DNA of 64,000 nt from Drechslerella dactyloides (Eukaryota; Ascomycota; Orbiliomycetes; Orbiliales; Orbiliaceae). This document shows positions 25,727 through 37,135 of the stretch, piece after piece. The stretch spans positions 2,542,001-2,606,000 of the forward strand of contig JAGTWJ010000017.1 of assembly GCA_020064725.1 (NCBI GenBank), written 5' to 3'. Position 1 is the first letter of the stretch, and every line of letters begins with the position of its first letter. The notes under the pieces were generated by a model. That model ran no database searches. It was not told the origin of the DNA and saw only the letters and a list, made by a program, of their open reading frames with translations. A program made the translations under genes and the position numbers.

Positions 25727-26302
25727 TTACAGCGGGCAGATGCAATTGCAAAAATGCAACTGTACACAAAAATTCCAAAATGACTGCCAACAACTATACT
25801 CCGGCCGCGGCGTGTCCCGATAACTCTCATTCGTAATCCGCACATGTCGTGCCGGCCCACCGTATAGATGTCGTGCCTTGTGAGAGTACACGAAAGGCAC
25901 GTAGTCCTCCCCTTCCAGGTAGCCCCGTTCTCTCACCATCTCCCAGTAATCACCATAATAATTCGGATGAGGATCTGGGTCAATTTCCATCGGCGGCGAC
26001 GGGGATGGCGGCTCGTGGATGGGTGGCGGAAAGTTCGGATCGTTTTCTATATACTCGAGCGTCGTCTCATACGTAGAGAAATCGTCCGGTCCCACGGAGG
26101 GGCTGTTGACGTATGGCTCGCAGTCTGGTGGTGGAGGGTCGGCGTCCGGGGGGCGCTGCGGGAACCCCACCAGAGGGGGGAAGCCGGGCTCGCCTGGGCG
26201 GACAAGGTTGTAGTCTGCAACGTAGGTGCCGCCCCACCATACATAGCCTTTGCGGGGAGGTGCCTTGACGTGGCGTATCCATGGGTTGTCGTCGCGGGGC
26301 AT
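25727..26302 (-). CDS. Hypothetical proline-rich protein with cysteine-rich tail
   Basis: A single frame of 191 residues starting at ATG 26302. The product is strongly biased: about one fifth proline, with many Asp/Glu and Tyr/Trp residues, suggesting an extended acidic protein. The last 22 residues are hydrophobic and hold five cysteines (FCVQLHFCNCICPL at the end). Such a tail could be palmitoylated or bind metal, but it is not a CaaX box because the cysteine positions do not fit. No signal peptide is visible. I do not recognise a family. The coherent composition over the whole length and an ATG right after an A/T-rich leader support it being real, but transcription evidence is lacking. Confidence 0.6.
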   Translation of the reverse strand: MPRDDNPWIRHVKAPPRKGYVWWGGTYVADYNLVRPGEPGFPPLVGFPQRPPDADPPPPDCEPYVNSPSVGPDDFSTYETTLEYIENDPNFPPPIHEPPSPSPPMEIDPDPHPNYYGDYWEMVRERGYLEGEDYVPFVYSHKARHLYGGPARHVRITNESYRDTPRPEYSCWQSFWNFCVQLHFCNCICPL

Positions 26303-27777
26303 TTTTTTAAAACTGTTCGTATCTCCCCGCTTGGCTGGTTATAACGTTAGTCTGTGGGTCTGCTGGGGATCTACGTAGGAAACAAGGGGTACTGGGCCCT
26401 TACATAGAATATGATATATTCCGTAGGTGTAGTAGCGTAGCTAAATTTAATGTGATGATATCGAAGAAAGCGGCTCGGCTCAGTCTCGATTGGTGGGGTC
26501 AGTTGAGGCTGGATAGTCGATAGTCTAGACTGAAAGAATGTGGAAGATGGAAAGTGGAAGGGCCCGAGGACCCGGTCTTGGGAGCCAATTTATAGGCCTT
26601 TGTCCGGCCCTAAAGGCCACACCTTCTGTCCAAGTAATAATAGCCTCAGGACATTCTATCGACACTGGTAGATGCGATAACATTGTCCATCCCGACGGAT
26701 TGGCCTGAGTTGTATCTACACGTGGGATGACGATTTGCGGTAAAATGGTGTGTGTAACAGCCTCATTAGGCAGTCAACGCGGCAGTTTGTTGCATTAATC
26801 CGCGCAGCTGACGCGCGCAAAACCATTCCTAAAGTTGGAGTATCTTTATAGATGCACCTTATACGATTATCTCGCGAATATGGAATAGGTGTACAGGTTA
26901 TGAACACGATAATTCTATAGAGCTCTTCGGCTACAAACTGATACTGCATACAGCAAATAACACTGATCTTCTCTCGCTCTTCTCAATGTGCATGCATCCT
27001 AACTTGAAGACATGTCGACATCAGCTCGCTCGATCGATCGGTCGTGCCAGCATGCTGATTCACCTGTGCTTTTCCAGAACTCTCTAGCCCTGGTTCTGAA
27101 TTCGGGCTTCCATAAGTGCAGGTTTACGCATAAAATCGCGCACCAATCTCTAAGTGACTTGTCCGGACTGGGCCGCCATACACTTTGGCCAAGGTGTATT
27201 CACTCTCGGAAATTTGGACCAAACCACTCGTCAGCGCAGCTAACGTGCGACAGCAAATTTGACAGACAATTGTACAACCGAAGCAGTGTACAATCAGATA
27301 TATATTATAACAAACAGCAGTGATGGTCTGCCCCGCAGGCTGGAGGACATCGCTTTGCCCAGATACGGGACAATCTACGGGATCGCGTCTCTACATTCAA
27401 TATTTTGCTGATCAAAATATCTCGGACACAATCCGGACCAAGTCTTAATAATAATATAATACAGAGTTAGCCTACGGAGCGGGAAGATATAATATGTTGG
27501 ATCGTGTCGGCGATCGTGGATTGTGGATTAACATGATAGGCAGATCTGCTGGCTCGCGCGCAGATTTATTCGTAAATTGACACCTGAAATAACATTAACT
27601 CAACATGGTCACATACTAGTAGCTTTACACCAGCCGGTGATACCAGATCTTAGAAGTTCATAGCGGGCGAGCCAGTATATGCATACGGCTAACTCCATCC
27701 ACGCAGTCCCTACGTCTACATCACACTCGTTTTTTGTGCCGCTGTTATACCGCCCTCCTCAGCTCGCAGCCTTGACA
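26303..27777. other. Divergent intergenic region
   Basis: Separates the proline-rich protein (minus) from the disordered 399-residue protein (plus). AT-rich with short TAA-type microsatellite sequence near 27447-27465; no supportable gene. Confidence 0.4.
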
Positions 27778-27865
27778 ATGAGCTTCCTGGACCGTGGATG
27801 GCCCTATGATCATGACGTTCTCGCGGATAAAACCCGGCTGAGCGCAAGAGGTCTGCAACGTTATC

Positions 27866-29065
27866 ATGCTGCCCAGACACTTATTCCCTAACTTCATTCG
27901 CATTGACTTGACTGACGCATTTCCGGGATGGATATCTGCAGTCGCGAAGGAATACTCTGCCGCAGACGGCCCTTCGGACAGCGGCCCGACGCCACTACTC
28001 CGGGGCCTGCTCAAGAAGCCATTTATACCGGCACGCATCTCCAGCCTGCACGCTCTCCACCGCTCGAAATCCACCGACAACCTCAAGGACGAGATTGCCG
28101 CCGCCAAAGAAGAAGCTGCCTCGTCTCGGCGCGCGTCCTCCTTGTCCCTTCCCTGCGGACAGCATCAAGTGCCACCTACCTCCAGTCCTTTCCCATCCCC
28201 TTCCGACTCGACCCCCGAATCAGGATCACCGAATTCTACCCCGTTACTCGATCTCCCATCCGCAGCAACCTCCGCCAAGTGCTCCAGATCGCAGACACCA
28301 AGATTCGTCACCCCGTTCTCCACGCCGCTGCCGCAGACGAGCGTAAGCCCCGCTATTGCAGCGCCCGTGCTCGTGCTACCAGAGCATGTCAACCCCTTCG
28401 ATCTGGCGGCGGCGGCCCTGCTAGAAGACGGCCGCGTTCGTCGTGCTAGCGATCCTAGCTACGATCCGGCGAGCCACACGGCGGCGGCGTTACCGCCGGC
28501 GAAGGCGCGTGGAATCAAAAGCGTCACTGGGGAGGATGCCGTCGATGACAACATCGGAACCGCCGCCTGTGTATGCTATGTCGGACCCGTCGGAAATCTG
28601 GGACGAAGCGGACCCGGGATCTCGCTTCCGTACTCTGATGCGCACACCAACGCCGCAAAGCGCGCGAAGGAAGCCAACGAGGCGAGAAACCTGCTAGCCG
28701 GCGAGACTTCGACTAGCGCTCCTGCTATTACCACCAGTCCAGATAGTACGAACGCTCACATCAGTTGGAAATCCGACGTTGTAATCATCACGCCCATCGG
28801 TGAGGAAGACGACGGTAACGCGCCGGCCGGGCACGAGCGCCGTCGCTCGAGCTCGCTGTCGGACCTGCCGGCTACTGGTGGCAAACCGTTGAGGTCCGTC
28901 AAGGGCCGCCGTCCGACGCCGTGGGTGCACAAAATTGGTGCTGGCGGATACGCGCGGAGCGCCAAGATACCATTGCCAACACTGAAGCGACTGAGTGATG
29001 CGAGCGTCGAGAGCGTCGAGAGTTTGTACGAGGTTTGGTTTGATGCAGTGGAGGAGCAGGAGTAG
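27866..29065 (+). CDS. Hypothetical low-complexity protein, 399 residues
   Basis: One long frame ending at 29065. Most of the product is Ser/Pro/Ala-rich and probably disordered, with short conserved-looking islands: LLRGLLKKPFIPARISSLHALHR near the start, WKSDVVIITPIGEEDDG, and PTPWVHKIGAGGYARSAKIPLPTLKRLSD near the end. Arg-Arg-x-Ser sites suggest phosphorylation. No family is recognised. The start is uncertain. An ATG at 27778 begins a 73-nt exon that can splice (donor at 27851 GTCTGC, branch ACTGAC, acceptor ending 27941) into the same frame, giving an N-terminus MSFLDRGWPYDHDVLADKTR. That model has a good branch site but a weak donor; the unspliced 27866 start is equally possible. Confidence 0.65.
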   Translation: MLPRHLFPNFIRIDLTDAFPGWISAVAKEYSAADGPSDSGPTPLLRGLLKKPFIPARISSLHALHRSKSTDNLKDEIAAAKEEAASSRRASSLSLPCGQHQVPPTSSPFPSPSDSTPESGSPNSTPLLDLPSAATSAKCSRSQTPRFVTPFSTPLPQTSVSPAIAAPVLVLPEHVNPFDLAAAALLEDGRVRRASDPSYDPASHTAAALPPAKARGIKSVTGEDAVDDNIGTAACVCYVGPVGNLGRSGPGISLPYSDAHTNAAKRAKEANEARNLLAGETSTSAPAITTSPDSTNAHISWKSDVVIITPIGEEDDGNAPAGHERRRSSSLSDLPATGGKPLRSVKGRRPTPWVHKIGAGGYARSAKIPLPTLKRLSDASVESVESLYEVWFDAVEEQE

Positions 29066-29544
29066 GGTGGTTGAGCGAGTGTGCGACCTATCCGGCGGAA
29101 GCACCGGTAAGCTACAGTGGTGATGTCAAAGTTGCATCGTCGGGAGGAAGATGAGTGCGCGATAATCGAAGCGGATAGAGGTGGAAGCAGAGGGTGTTAC
29201 ATTCCTAAATTGTCCACTGCAAGGCGGATTTGCTCTAGCCGAGCACTTCGACGGTCTGGACGGCGGGAGTCTAGTATGAAGAAGGGAAAGAAAACCTGGA
29301 TTGCTAGCTTGACCCCGACGGGCGATAGCTGGCCGGCGGTGGCGTATCCGTGTCGAGCTCCGTACCTGTTTCCTCTTGCTGTTTCGGTCCTGTTTTTGAA
29401 GTTTTCCTCTTGCGTTACTATAAAAAGTGCAAATCCACATTTGCAATTTGACGTCAGTAGTATACATCCCTGGTATTGTAGTATACACACACAAGCGCAA
29501 CGCGAGGCTAGTTGAGTTATGAGTTAACATTTTTTGTATTAAGA

Positions 29545-31330
29545 TATCCTCCATGCTAGTGGTATACTGTATTTTGTTTGAACCCCAAGCGTTCGAGGAC
29601 ACTTTTACCCCTTCTTTCTGGTCTGGGAGCTCGAAGAATCCGGTGAACGATGCGGGTCGCCCGATTCAAATATTGCTGGCTTGGATTTATCCCAGAGGGA
29701 CTGCATCACCAGCTGTGCTTTCAGGGCAGTACCTCACGCGAACCCCTCCAAGCGTTGAATGGTCTCCAGCAGCTGAGCAACAGACGTGAGGACCGTGCCC
29801 ATTAACATCCTTGTTACGACCATATTTGGAATACCAAGCCACTGGCCAGTTCCCAAATGCGGGATGAAGTGATTGTGTATTTCTTGTACCGGGCCCAGCG
29901 TCTGCAACAGCTCTTGTCTATCCTTCTCCCTCATATCCAAACACCAGACCGGATCTTGAGTGCGAGTCGATTCCTAGGGTCACACGGGACTTGTTGTTGG
30001 AGGGACTTATCTCAGCCACTTCCTCGATCCAGCACACCTCATCGATTTTCGCTATATCGTATAGGACATGTCCCGGGACGGTGAGCTCGGCTTTGTTGTA
30101 GGAAAATCTAATACAATCCTTGCCCAGGTGCGACTTCTCTACTATGGCCTCCTGAAGCGCTGGGTTCTCCGTTTTGACATCATTGTGAAAGACGACGTAG
30201 ACTTCAATGTCACGGTCACGGATATCTTTTAGCTCTGGTGTAATCTTGAGTTCCGGGTGGTAGACATCGACGTAGGCAATCGGGTCCATTTGACGAATCC
30301 GGTCGAGATCGCGAGGCTCGTAGCGACACAAGTGTGTATAGCGGGAGACGTAACTGTGGAACTCAAGGCCCGCACCTATCAACGCTTCTTTTTGTGACGG
30401 GCTAGGATATCCATTGGTCTGAACTAGGATGTAATTGGACTCGAATGCATCTTGTTTAAATCTTGGATTATCCTCGGTTGACGGGACAAGATCATTCCCG
30501 TTGATCTGGATAGGAAAGATCGGTGTCGTGTTAACCTGCAGCAACGTCCGAATTCACATAAGCGAGAGCAAACTGTGTGCGGGTGTGTAACTAAGAACCA
30601 AATAAATGTATATATCACATGTACCAACTGCAACTTACCGGTCTGGAAGCTTTCTCCATTGTTGATTCTGAGGTATCGTCGATATGTCCGGACAGCAACT
30701 TAATCAATCCAGAGTGTCCCTTCGCAGCTGCGATGTGTAAAGGCGTCGATCCAGATGCGTCGCTGATTTGGATATCAGCTCCTTCTTCGATCAGTAGTTT
30801 AGCGATGATAGAATCTCCTTTGCCCGCTGCGATGTGTAGGGCAGTCATCCCAGAGTCGTCTTTAGCATTTGGATCGGCCCAATACCCGAGAAGCGCTCGC
30901 ACTGCTCTATCATTTATGCTCTGAGCTGCGTAGTTGAGAGATGTTTTTCCGGAATCGTCTCTGATATCTGGGTCGGCGCCAGACTCGAGCAGCAGCTCTA
31001 GTATCTCATTGTTTCCCGCTCTGGCTGCGTGGTGCAGGGGTGATAATTTAGCATCATCCTTGACATTAGGGTTGGCTCCTTCGTCTAAGAGTGCTTGCGC
31101 CCAGTCAATGTTAGACTGCCGAGAGGCGTCGAGCAAGTCTCTCTCTGTATGAATTTATCATAGCGACAATTAATACGATAGCGGTTAGCGCTGTAATATG
31201 ACACTAGGATGATCCAAGTCGGGGGCTTGCGTCCTGAATATATGAGGTTGTACGATACCTTGACGAGATAGTTCCAGTGCCATCTCATAAAATTTCGGGT
31301 AGTGATACAGAAGAAGTAGCTGGTGGATTT
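29545..31330 (-). pseudogene. Degraded ankyrin repeat-subtilisin (S8) protease gene
   Basis: Three exon-like parts are readable: a short one ending at 31259 (EMALELSRQ), an ankyrin exon (31144-30639) and a protease exon starting at 30535. Exons join in frame. The ankyrin exon has about four repeats (TALHIAA, TPLHIAA). The next exon matches the N-terminal segment of S8 peptidases (ESNYILVQT, LCRYEPRDLD, IDEVCWIEEV). Then a TAG at 29918-29920 interrupts the frame where the family has Gln (CAG to TAG). The same frame continues past it with the catalytic-Asp region (VADAG, normally VADTG) and the His region (NGHGPHV, normally NGHGTHV). Near 29755 and again near 29665 homology jumps to other frames (AQLVMQSLWDKSKPAIFES, then VKVSSNAWGSN). 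Homology ends about 29545, before the Ser box. It is therefore inactive as a protease. Confidence 0.85.
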
Positions 31331-32359
31331 ATATTTACAGTTGTGCAAGCGTTGAGACTCGAGCTGCCGTACACGGCCGTGTTGATGCCGATAGGATGAA
31401 AATGTGATCATTCTCTATTTCCATCTCCCGCCCCGTGAATTCAATATATGTGCAAAGTAAAATATGAGCACATTACATAAGCAGAGCACCATCTTGCCTT
31501 AAAAAATTATGAAGGCCAAAATCTGTCGTCATGATTTTTGTATTTATGTTACATCCCATACGCTGGGAAGGCGTCTGCGAGGGCCAGTATCTAGGCGAAG
31601 CAAGGGTGGACCAATCATGGCCTGGGGAGTTGGAGTCTCCACTGCATGCCCAGTCTGTTGATGAACACCAACGCATTTCGATTCGTCAATGGCGATATAT
31701 CGCAGTGAATATACTAGGTCTACGATTAATTAGTAGATTGAGTGCTATTCGATTCAACGAGATCTAGAGATCGAGAAGGTGGTGGTTAGTTCGATGGAAA
31801 ATAGAGAGAACTTGAGGGAGAGCGAAACCGAATGCAGGTAGCAAGTGCTTGAATCGTTGCGAGCGGGATATACACCATCCTACACGGTAAAATAAAAATA
31901 GCTCAGAACTAGTCCAAATGAAGCCATTTTCCAGTCATTGGTGGGTATTCCTCCCCTTCTTCCTTCATGCAGGCGTGCATGCTGAGGGGAAAGCAGCAGC
32001 TGTCGAGAGATACGAATGTCGACCGAGACACAATACGGTCTTTCTCGGAGATTCTCACCCCATGCATGGAACATGGCCTCTCGCAACGAGCAGTCTCCTC
32101 TACATAGCCGATACGAGCGTGAGCGGTATCTGAAATCTCTCCGCGGAACAGCGCGGCGTGATCCGAGATATCCTTAGTGGCAAACCTCGCCCAGGTCTTT
32201 GGCAAAATCAAGCCTTTTGTCGAGCCTTGGCGCCCGCCTGCACGGTGACACACGCACACGTCAGCTGAAACGTCGCATCCGGGTCCCTCCACTCTTGATT
32301 CGAGGACCGGGACATGGGCCGACGACTGGTCGACAGGGCCCACGCTCTGCCTTGGCGGA

Positions 32360-32642
32360 AGGGGAAACTGGGAGTGGAATGCCAGGGCGAGCGGTCAGCA
32401 GAGGCATTCAATCTTGCAGGCAATCATGGGGGGAGACCTGGCGTTAGATGTAGATAGCAGGGGAGGGGATGAGGAACGCAAGCTATGCGCCCGATGTGAG
32501 AGATGCAACTGTCTTCGTGCGAAGACACGCCACTTGGATCGATTCGATCGAGTTGGCCGTGAGTGGCTGCAGCTAGCGGGTTAGCTTGGACGACGCTCAT
32601 AGGCCTGCCGGGCTGGCCGGTCGAGAAATCGATTTCAAGGGG
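32360..32642 (+). promoter_or_regulatory. Four AGGGG (STRE-like) elements
   Basis: AGGGG occurs at 32360-32364, 32459-32463, 32464-32468 and 32638-32642, all on the same strand. They lie 270-550 bp upstream of the CYSTM-like start codon. AGGGG is the stress response element bound by Msn2/4-type regulators in fungi. The number is above chance for a 280-bp stretch, but function is inferred. Confidence 0.4.
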
Positions 32643-32743
32643 ATGGGAACTGGGAGCTTGCTTGCCTGAGCGATAAAGTGGATCGATGCATGAAGGCATC
32701 CTGCATCTGCCTGGGTGCGGTCACTCGCTGCCCGTGCGGAGGG

Positions 32744-32751
32744 TATTTAAG
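32744..32751 (+). promoter_or_regulatory. TATA-like element of the CYSTM-like gene
   Basis: TATTTAAG, about 165 bp before the ATG, followed by a long C/T-rich leader (CCGTCTCTTCGTCTTTC) typical of strongly expressed fungal genes. Confidence 0.5.
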
Positions 32752-32911
32752 TCCTTCGTGCCGTCTCTTCGTCTTTCGTAATCCGCTCAGTCCACTACGA
32801 TTGCCATCCATCCGCATCTTGCATACACCTCTTGCAGTTCTACTAGTCATCCACCCATCAATATTTCATTCACCTTCGCTTTGTAGAGTTTAAGGAGCCT
32901 ATTTCATCAAA

Positions 32912-33344
32912 ATGCAGGAACAACAGCAGAACGCCAACGTAAGACCAGAGTTCACACGAACACCCTTGCTTGCTTTAAACCTTCAAACAAATGCCGATAG
33001 CTAAATGCTAGACGTACGTGGTTACTGATGTTCTTTTTGATTGAATTGTACAGGCCCAACCCGCTCGCGCCCCTTCGATGGAGATGACCCCTCAGACACG
33101 CACGCCCCAAGACGCACAGCGTGAGACCGAGCAGCCAAAGGTGAAGCTAGGCCTGCGTGGCGGTCACGACCGCGGCTGTTTCGCCGGATGGTAAGCAGAG
33201 CAGATACTCAACCCTTTCAACCCGTGGTCAAAGGTTTATAAATGGGCTGTTGCTAATGTTCTTGCGACCGTTAGTCTCGCTGCCCTCTGTGTCTGTTGCG
33301 CCTGCGACGCCTGTATCGACTGCGTTGACGACTGTTGCTGCTAA
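32912..33344 (+). CDS. Small cysteine-rich CYSTM-like protein (77 residues)
   Basis: Three exons (32912-32938, 33054-33190, 33275-33344) splice in frame to a 77-residue protein; no single frame reveals it. The N-terminal half is hydrophilic and Gln/Pro/Thr-rich (MQEQQQNANAQPARAPS), the middle is basic (KVKLGLRGGHDRG). The C-terminus is a cysteine-packed module beginning GCFAGCLAALCVCCACD and ending DDCCC. This layout of a polar Gln/Pro-rich N-terminus and a short Cys-rich, weakly hydrophobic C-terminal segment is that of CYSTM (cysteine-rich transmembrane module) tail-anchored proteins, linked to stress tolerance in fungi and plants. It would sit in the plasma membrane, possibly palmitoylated. 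Introns have GTAAGA/GTAAGC donors and CAG/TAG acceptors. A TATA-like box, pyrimidine leader and AGGGG elements lie upstream. Confidence 0.82.
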
Positions 33345-33972
33345 ACGGTAGAGCTACGACCAGATGCGAAGCCTGGATACTCTGTCATTCTTGCGCTCGC
33401 GCTACGATACATTTCCACCGTCTGTCTGCTTGTATGTCCAGGATGGATTTTATGCTGTGTCACGTCAGTGTACGGAGTTTAGTTGCGACACGAGCTGGTC
33501 GCGCGGGTGTTTGGTTTTTTGTTATTTTACAATCGTAACGGTACGGACAATACATTCACGATTTCGAGATCTCGGTATAGATCTGCTTCATATACGTAGA
33601 ATTCTAGAAGACCACCGCGATATATTTCCCAAGGATTATATAATCTCGCCGATACTCGCAATTGCCATATCTAACTTTTGACCGCACGCATGCATACTAT
33701 AAGATCTGTGTTACATGCCCAATCCCATAAAATCGACGGACCAACAATCAATGCATGCGCAAACGTACCAATCCTAACCTACCGTGTCGCAAACGAACCT
33801 GCGTATATGTGAATATAAAATGCTTCCAACACCTTGGCTTCTTGTTCCAATCCTGCGAAGAAACAATCCCAGCTCCGCGATGACGATACGTCACCACACG
33901 GTAACTAGCCAAATCCAACCATGCACAGTAATCATGCATAGAGTCTAAGACCCTTCGATCAATATCGCGCGC
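33345..33972. other. Convergent 3' intergenic region
   Basis: Lies between the CYSTM-like gene and the alpha-glucosidase 3' end. AT-rich, no supportable gene. Confidence 0.4.
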
Positions 33973-36900
33973 TTACTTCCACGTGATATCCTGCTTGCCT
34001 CGCGCATACTTGAATCCCGCCGGCGGGTACACCGTCATCTTCTTCACCTTCTCATCATACTCGAACCGACACGCCCCCTTTCCAGCGACCGCCACGCTAA
34101 CCGGCCGGCTCTCCACGCCGAACACATGGATCGCCGCCACATCCTTGATGAACTCGGCCAACTTGCCCACGTTACCAATCTTATTCCCGTTCAGACGCAG
34201 CGAGTTCCGCGTGGCCGTGAAGCCAACGTACAGCGCGTCGCGGACCTGCTCTGACTCCCCGTCGTCAATGTAGACGTTGCCCGTCGCGTGACCTGCTGCG
34301 TCCAGCGCTACAACGATCTCGATCGGGTTCCTGCGCGCTTCGAACGTCGTCATCGCCGGCCGTTGTAGTGGAAGCACGTGGCCGCCGCGCACGTACAGTG
34401 GGATATGTCCCAGCGGTGCGTCGACGGTGTGGTTTCCGCCGTCGGAGAATGCGGCGGCGCCGGTATACCAGTCGTACCAGATCGTGCTGCCGTCCGAAGG
34501 GAAGACACCAGCAACCTTGGTGGCGCCCTGGTCGAGGACCGGGAGGACCATAAGCGCGGGACCGACCATGAACTGTGCGTCGTTGTTCGCGAGCGAAGGG
34601 TCATCCGGGAACTCCCACGCCAGCGCGCGGAGGACGGTAGACCCGGTCTTATGAGCATGGTACGTTAGCGTGTAGAAGTACGGCAGCAGCGAGTAGCGGA
34701 TCGCCATAGCGGTGCGAGACGCCGTCGCGACGTCCTCCCAAACGTACGCTTCCTGCGGGTTCGCGCTGAGGATGTTGTGGTTGCGATAGAAGGTGAAGAA
34801 GGCGGAGAGCTGCATCCAGCGCGAGCAGAGCTCCAGGTCCGAGTTGCCGTTGAACCCGCACGTGTCCACACCGAAGAAGGGGATGCCGAAGAGGCCGAAG
34901 TTCAGCGCCTGCTGGATGCTCTTGCGCATGTAGTAGAAGTTACTAAAGTTGTCGCCGCCCCAGTGCGCTGCGTACTTGCCCGTGCCCGAGGCTGTCGACC
35001 GGCCGAGGAGAAAAGGCCGCTTGCCAGGGAAGACCTTGCGGAGAGTCTCATACGTCGCTTTGATCTCCAAGTGGCCCCATAGACTGTGCACGTCGTAGTC
35101 AGAGGTGCCATCGTGGTGGGTAGCGTTCGGGGAGACTGCATGCACTGCTAGATCGTGATTGCCCTGGGCGTGATTGATCGCGTACGGCGGGTGGTTGACG
35201 TTTCTAACGCCCGGAGTGACAGCCGGGATGCGATAGTAAGGTGTGGTAGTGGTTGACGGGGGGTTCTGCTGGGCGTTCCATTTGTCCTGGGCCTTCTTGG
35301 CGGCAGCGGCAGCCTTGGCCTCGGTGGCATTGGTTTTCGCAAAGCCCTCAGGGTAGTCGTAGATGATGCTTCCTCGTTCACCAGGCAGTCTGAACGGCGG
35401 GTGAACCGGGTTCTGTTCCACCTTACCCGAACCGCAGCTGCCGACACAAAAGCTGGACACCTCGTTCATGTCCAACCAGATGCCGTCATAGGGGATCTCC
35501 TTGTACCATCGAATATATTCATCGTCCCACCACTTTTGGACGTTGGGAGCGGACCAGTCGGGGAAAACAGTGTAGCCGGGCCAGACGGCGCCGATGTACT
35601 CCGAGCCGTCTGGGTTTTTCATGTAGACATCCAACTCGTGTCCGCGGTCATACGACAAGTACTTTCCTTTCTCCGTTGAAGGACTCTGCAACATTGTTAG
35701 CGTAAGATTCGCTTATGCGAACAACAGGATGGGTTTTGACTCACTGGAATATAGATGGCAGCGTCGACAATTGGGATCCAGTGCATGTTCTGCTTGTGCA
35801 GATCGTCAAGCCAAGCTTTGAATTCCTGCTGCGGGTACAGCTTTGGATCCACTGTCCAATCTCTATATTGATCCATGTAGTCGATATCCGACCACATTGT
35901 CTCCAATGGGATCTGGAACTTCTGGTAGTTCTTCACAACGTCATCGAGCTCGGTAATGTTTGCGTAGCCCCACCTGCACTGGTGGAACCCAAGCGTCCAG
36001 TACTGCTGCATTGCCGGCCTCCCGATAGTCGTGACATAGCTCTGTGTAACCTTGGCGGGAGTGGGGCCGGAGAAGAAGTACAGATCAATGCTGCCACCGA
36101 TGGTCCGCCAGGTGATCCCCTCTTCGCGGACGAGGATATCCTGCCCATGGAAGTTGCGCGAGAAGACACCGTGAGCGTATCCCTTTGTGGTGCCGTTGGC
36201 CTTGACGTATCGGTGATCCAGGTAGAACGGATGGGCGCCGTAGAGATTAGCCTCTGGTGTATCGCCGATATCAGCCGAGTAGATGGTGCGGTTGGCACCC
36301 TGCAGGCGAAAATTCTCAGAGATAATGTCTCCGAGGCCGTAGATGTTCGCATTGGCGGGCAGGGTGGTCTTCCATTCCACGAACTGGTTCTCAAAGATCA
36401 ATTGAGAGCCCTTGGTAGTGAAGACGACGTCGCCGGTGGATTTACGGGCCACGGTGAACGTGAACGGATTGACAGTATAAGTGAACACCCAGTCGGACTG
36501 ATCTGACGAGACGTGGAGCCCGTGATCAGTGGGACGAGGAACATGCGCATCATTGACCTTGTACCACGCTTCCTGGCCCTTAGGGATGTTGGCTGGGAAT
36601 ATTTGTACGTTCAGGCGGTCTTGTCTCTGGTATTCGACGCGGAGTTGAAGTTCCGCAACGTCCGTTCCGTACAAGTTGCAAGCCTATAAATAAGGTTTCC
36701 GTGAGATTAAAATTTAAAAACAGAGTTCAAGGTGGTAGATTGCGGGGAATACCTTCCCCCGGAGGGACAACGTGGCATCGATACCGGACGCCGTCTTATG
36801 GAGGTTCTTCAATAGGTATCCGGGACATGATGTCTGCGGGTTCCGCGCAGAGTTATTCATGATTGTTGGCAGGATATTCTCGCCATTGTCGATACCCGCT

Positions 36901-36980
36901 GGCAATGTCGGCATGGGCTTGAGGGACTGGCCGGCGGCGACTCCAGCCAGGAGGCCCAATCCAAGGGATTGGAACTTCAT
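33973..36980 (-). CDS. Secreted alpha-glucosidase, glycoside hydrolase family 31
   Basis: Three exons (36980-36753, 36683-35745, 35685-33973), all phase 0, encode 959 residues. A signal peptide (MKFQSLGLGLLAGVAAG) directs secretion. The N-terminal GH31 beta-sandwich includes NIYGLGDIISENF. The TIM barrel starts near LGFHQCRWGYANITELDDVV. The nucleophile is Asp461 in DGIWLDMNEVSSF, and the acid/base is Asp634 in the HWGGDN motif after GRSTASGTGKYAA. Many NxT/NxS sequons are present. Length and order match fungal maltases that release glucose from the non-reducing end of malto-oligosaccharides and starch. A low-complexity Ala/Lys insert (KAAAAAKKAQDKW) follows the catalytic region, as in fungal homologues. 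Upstream on the minus strand a TATATATAAG box and a CGG inverted repeat lie within 220 bp of the ATG. Confidence 0.96.
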
Positions 36981-37135
36981 GTCGAATTTCTCAGCAAGAG
37001 AAGTAGGGGTAAGAGGAGAATCAAGCCTGAACGGTACTTGCTCGTCGCCTACCACCAGAGAAGGAAAAAGGAGGACCCGGATGGCTACGAAACAGAGGAT
37101 GCAAAATCGAGGAGACACGATTCCCCATCGTAGCT

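Larger units (their letters stand above)
31331..32911. other. Intergenic, promoter of the CYSTM-like gene
   Basis: No supportable gene; the longer minus-strand frame at 31909-32343 has random-looking composition. The right part holds four AGGGG motifs and a TATA-like element, listed separately. Confidence 0.45.

Noticed and set aside
31909..32343. 144-codon frame on the minus strand
   Set aside because: Composition is random-like and it overlaps the promoter of the CYSTM-like gene; no recognisable feature.
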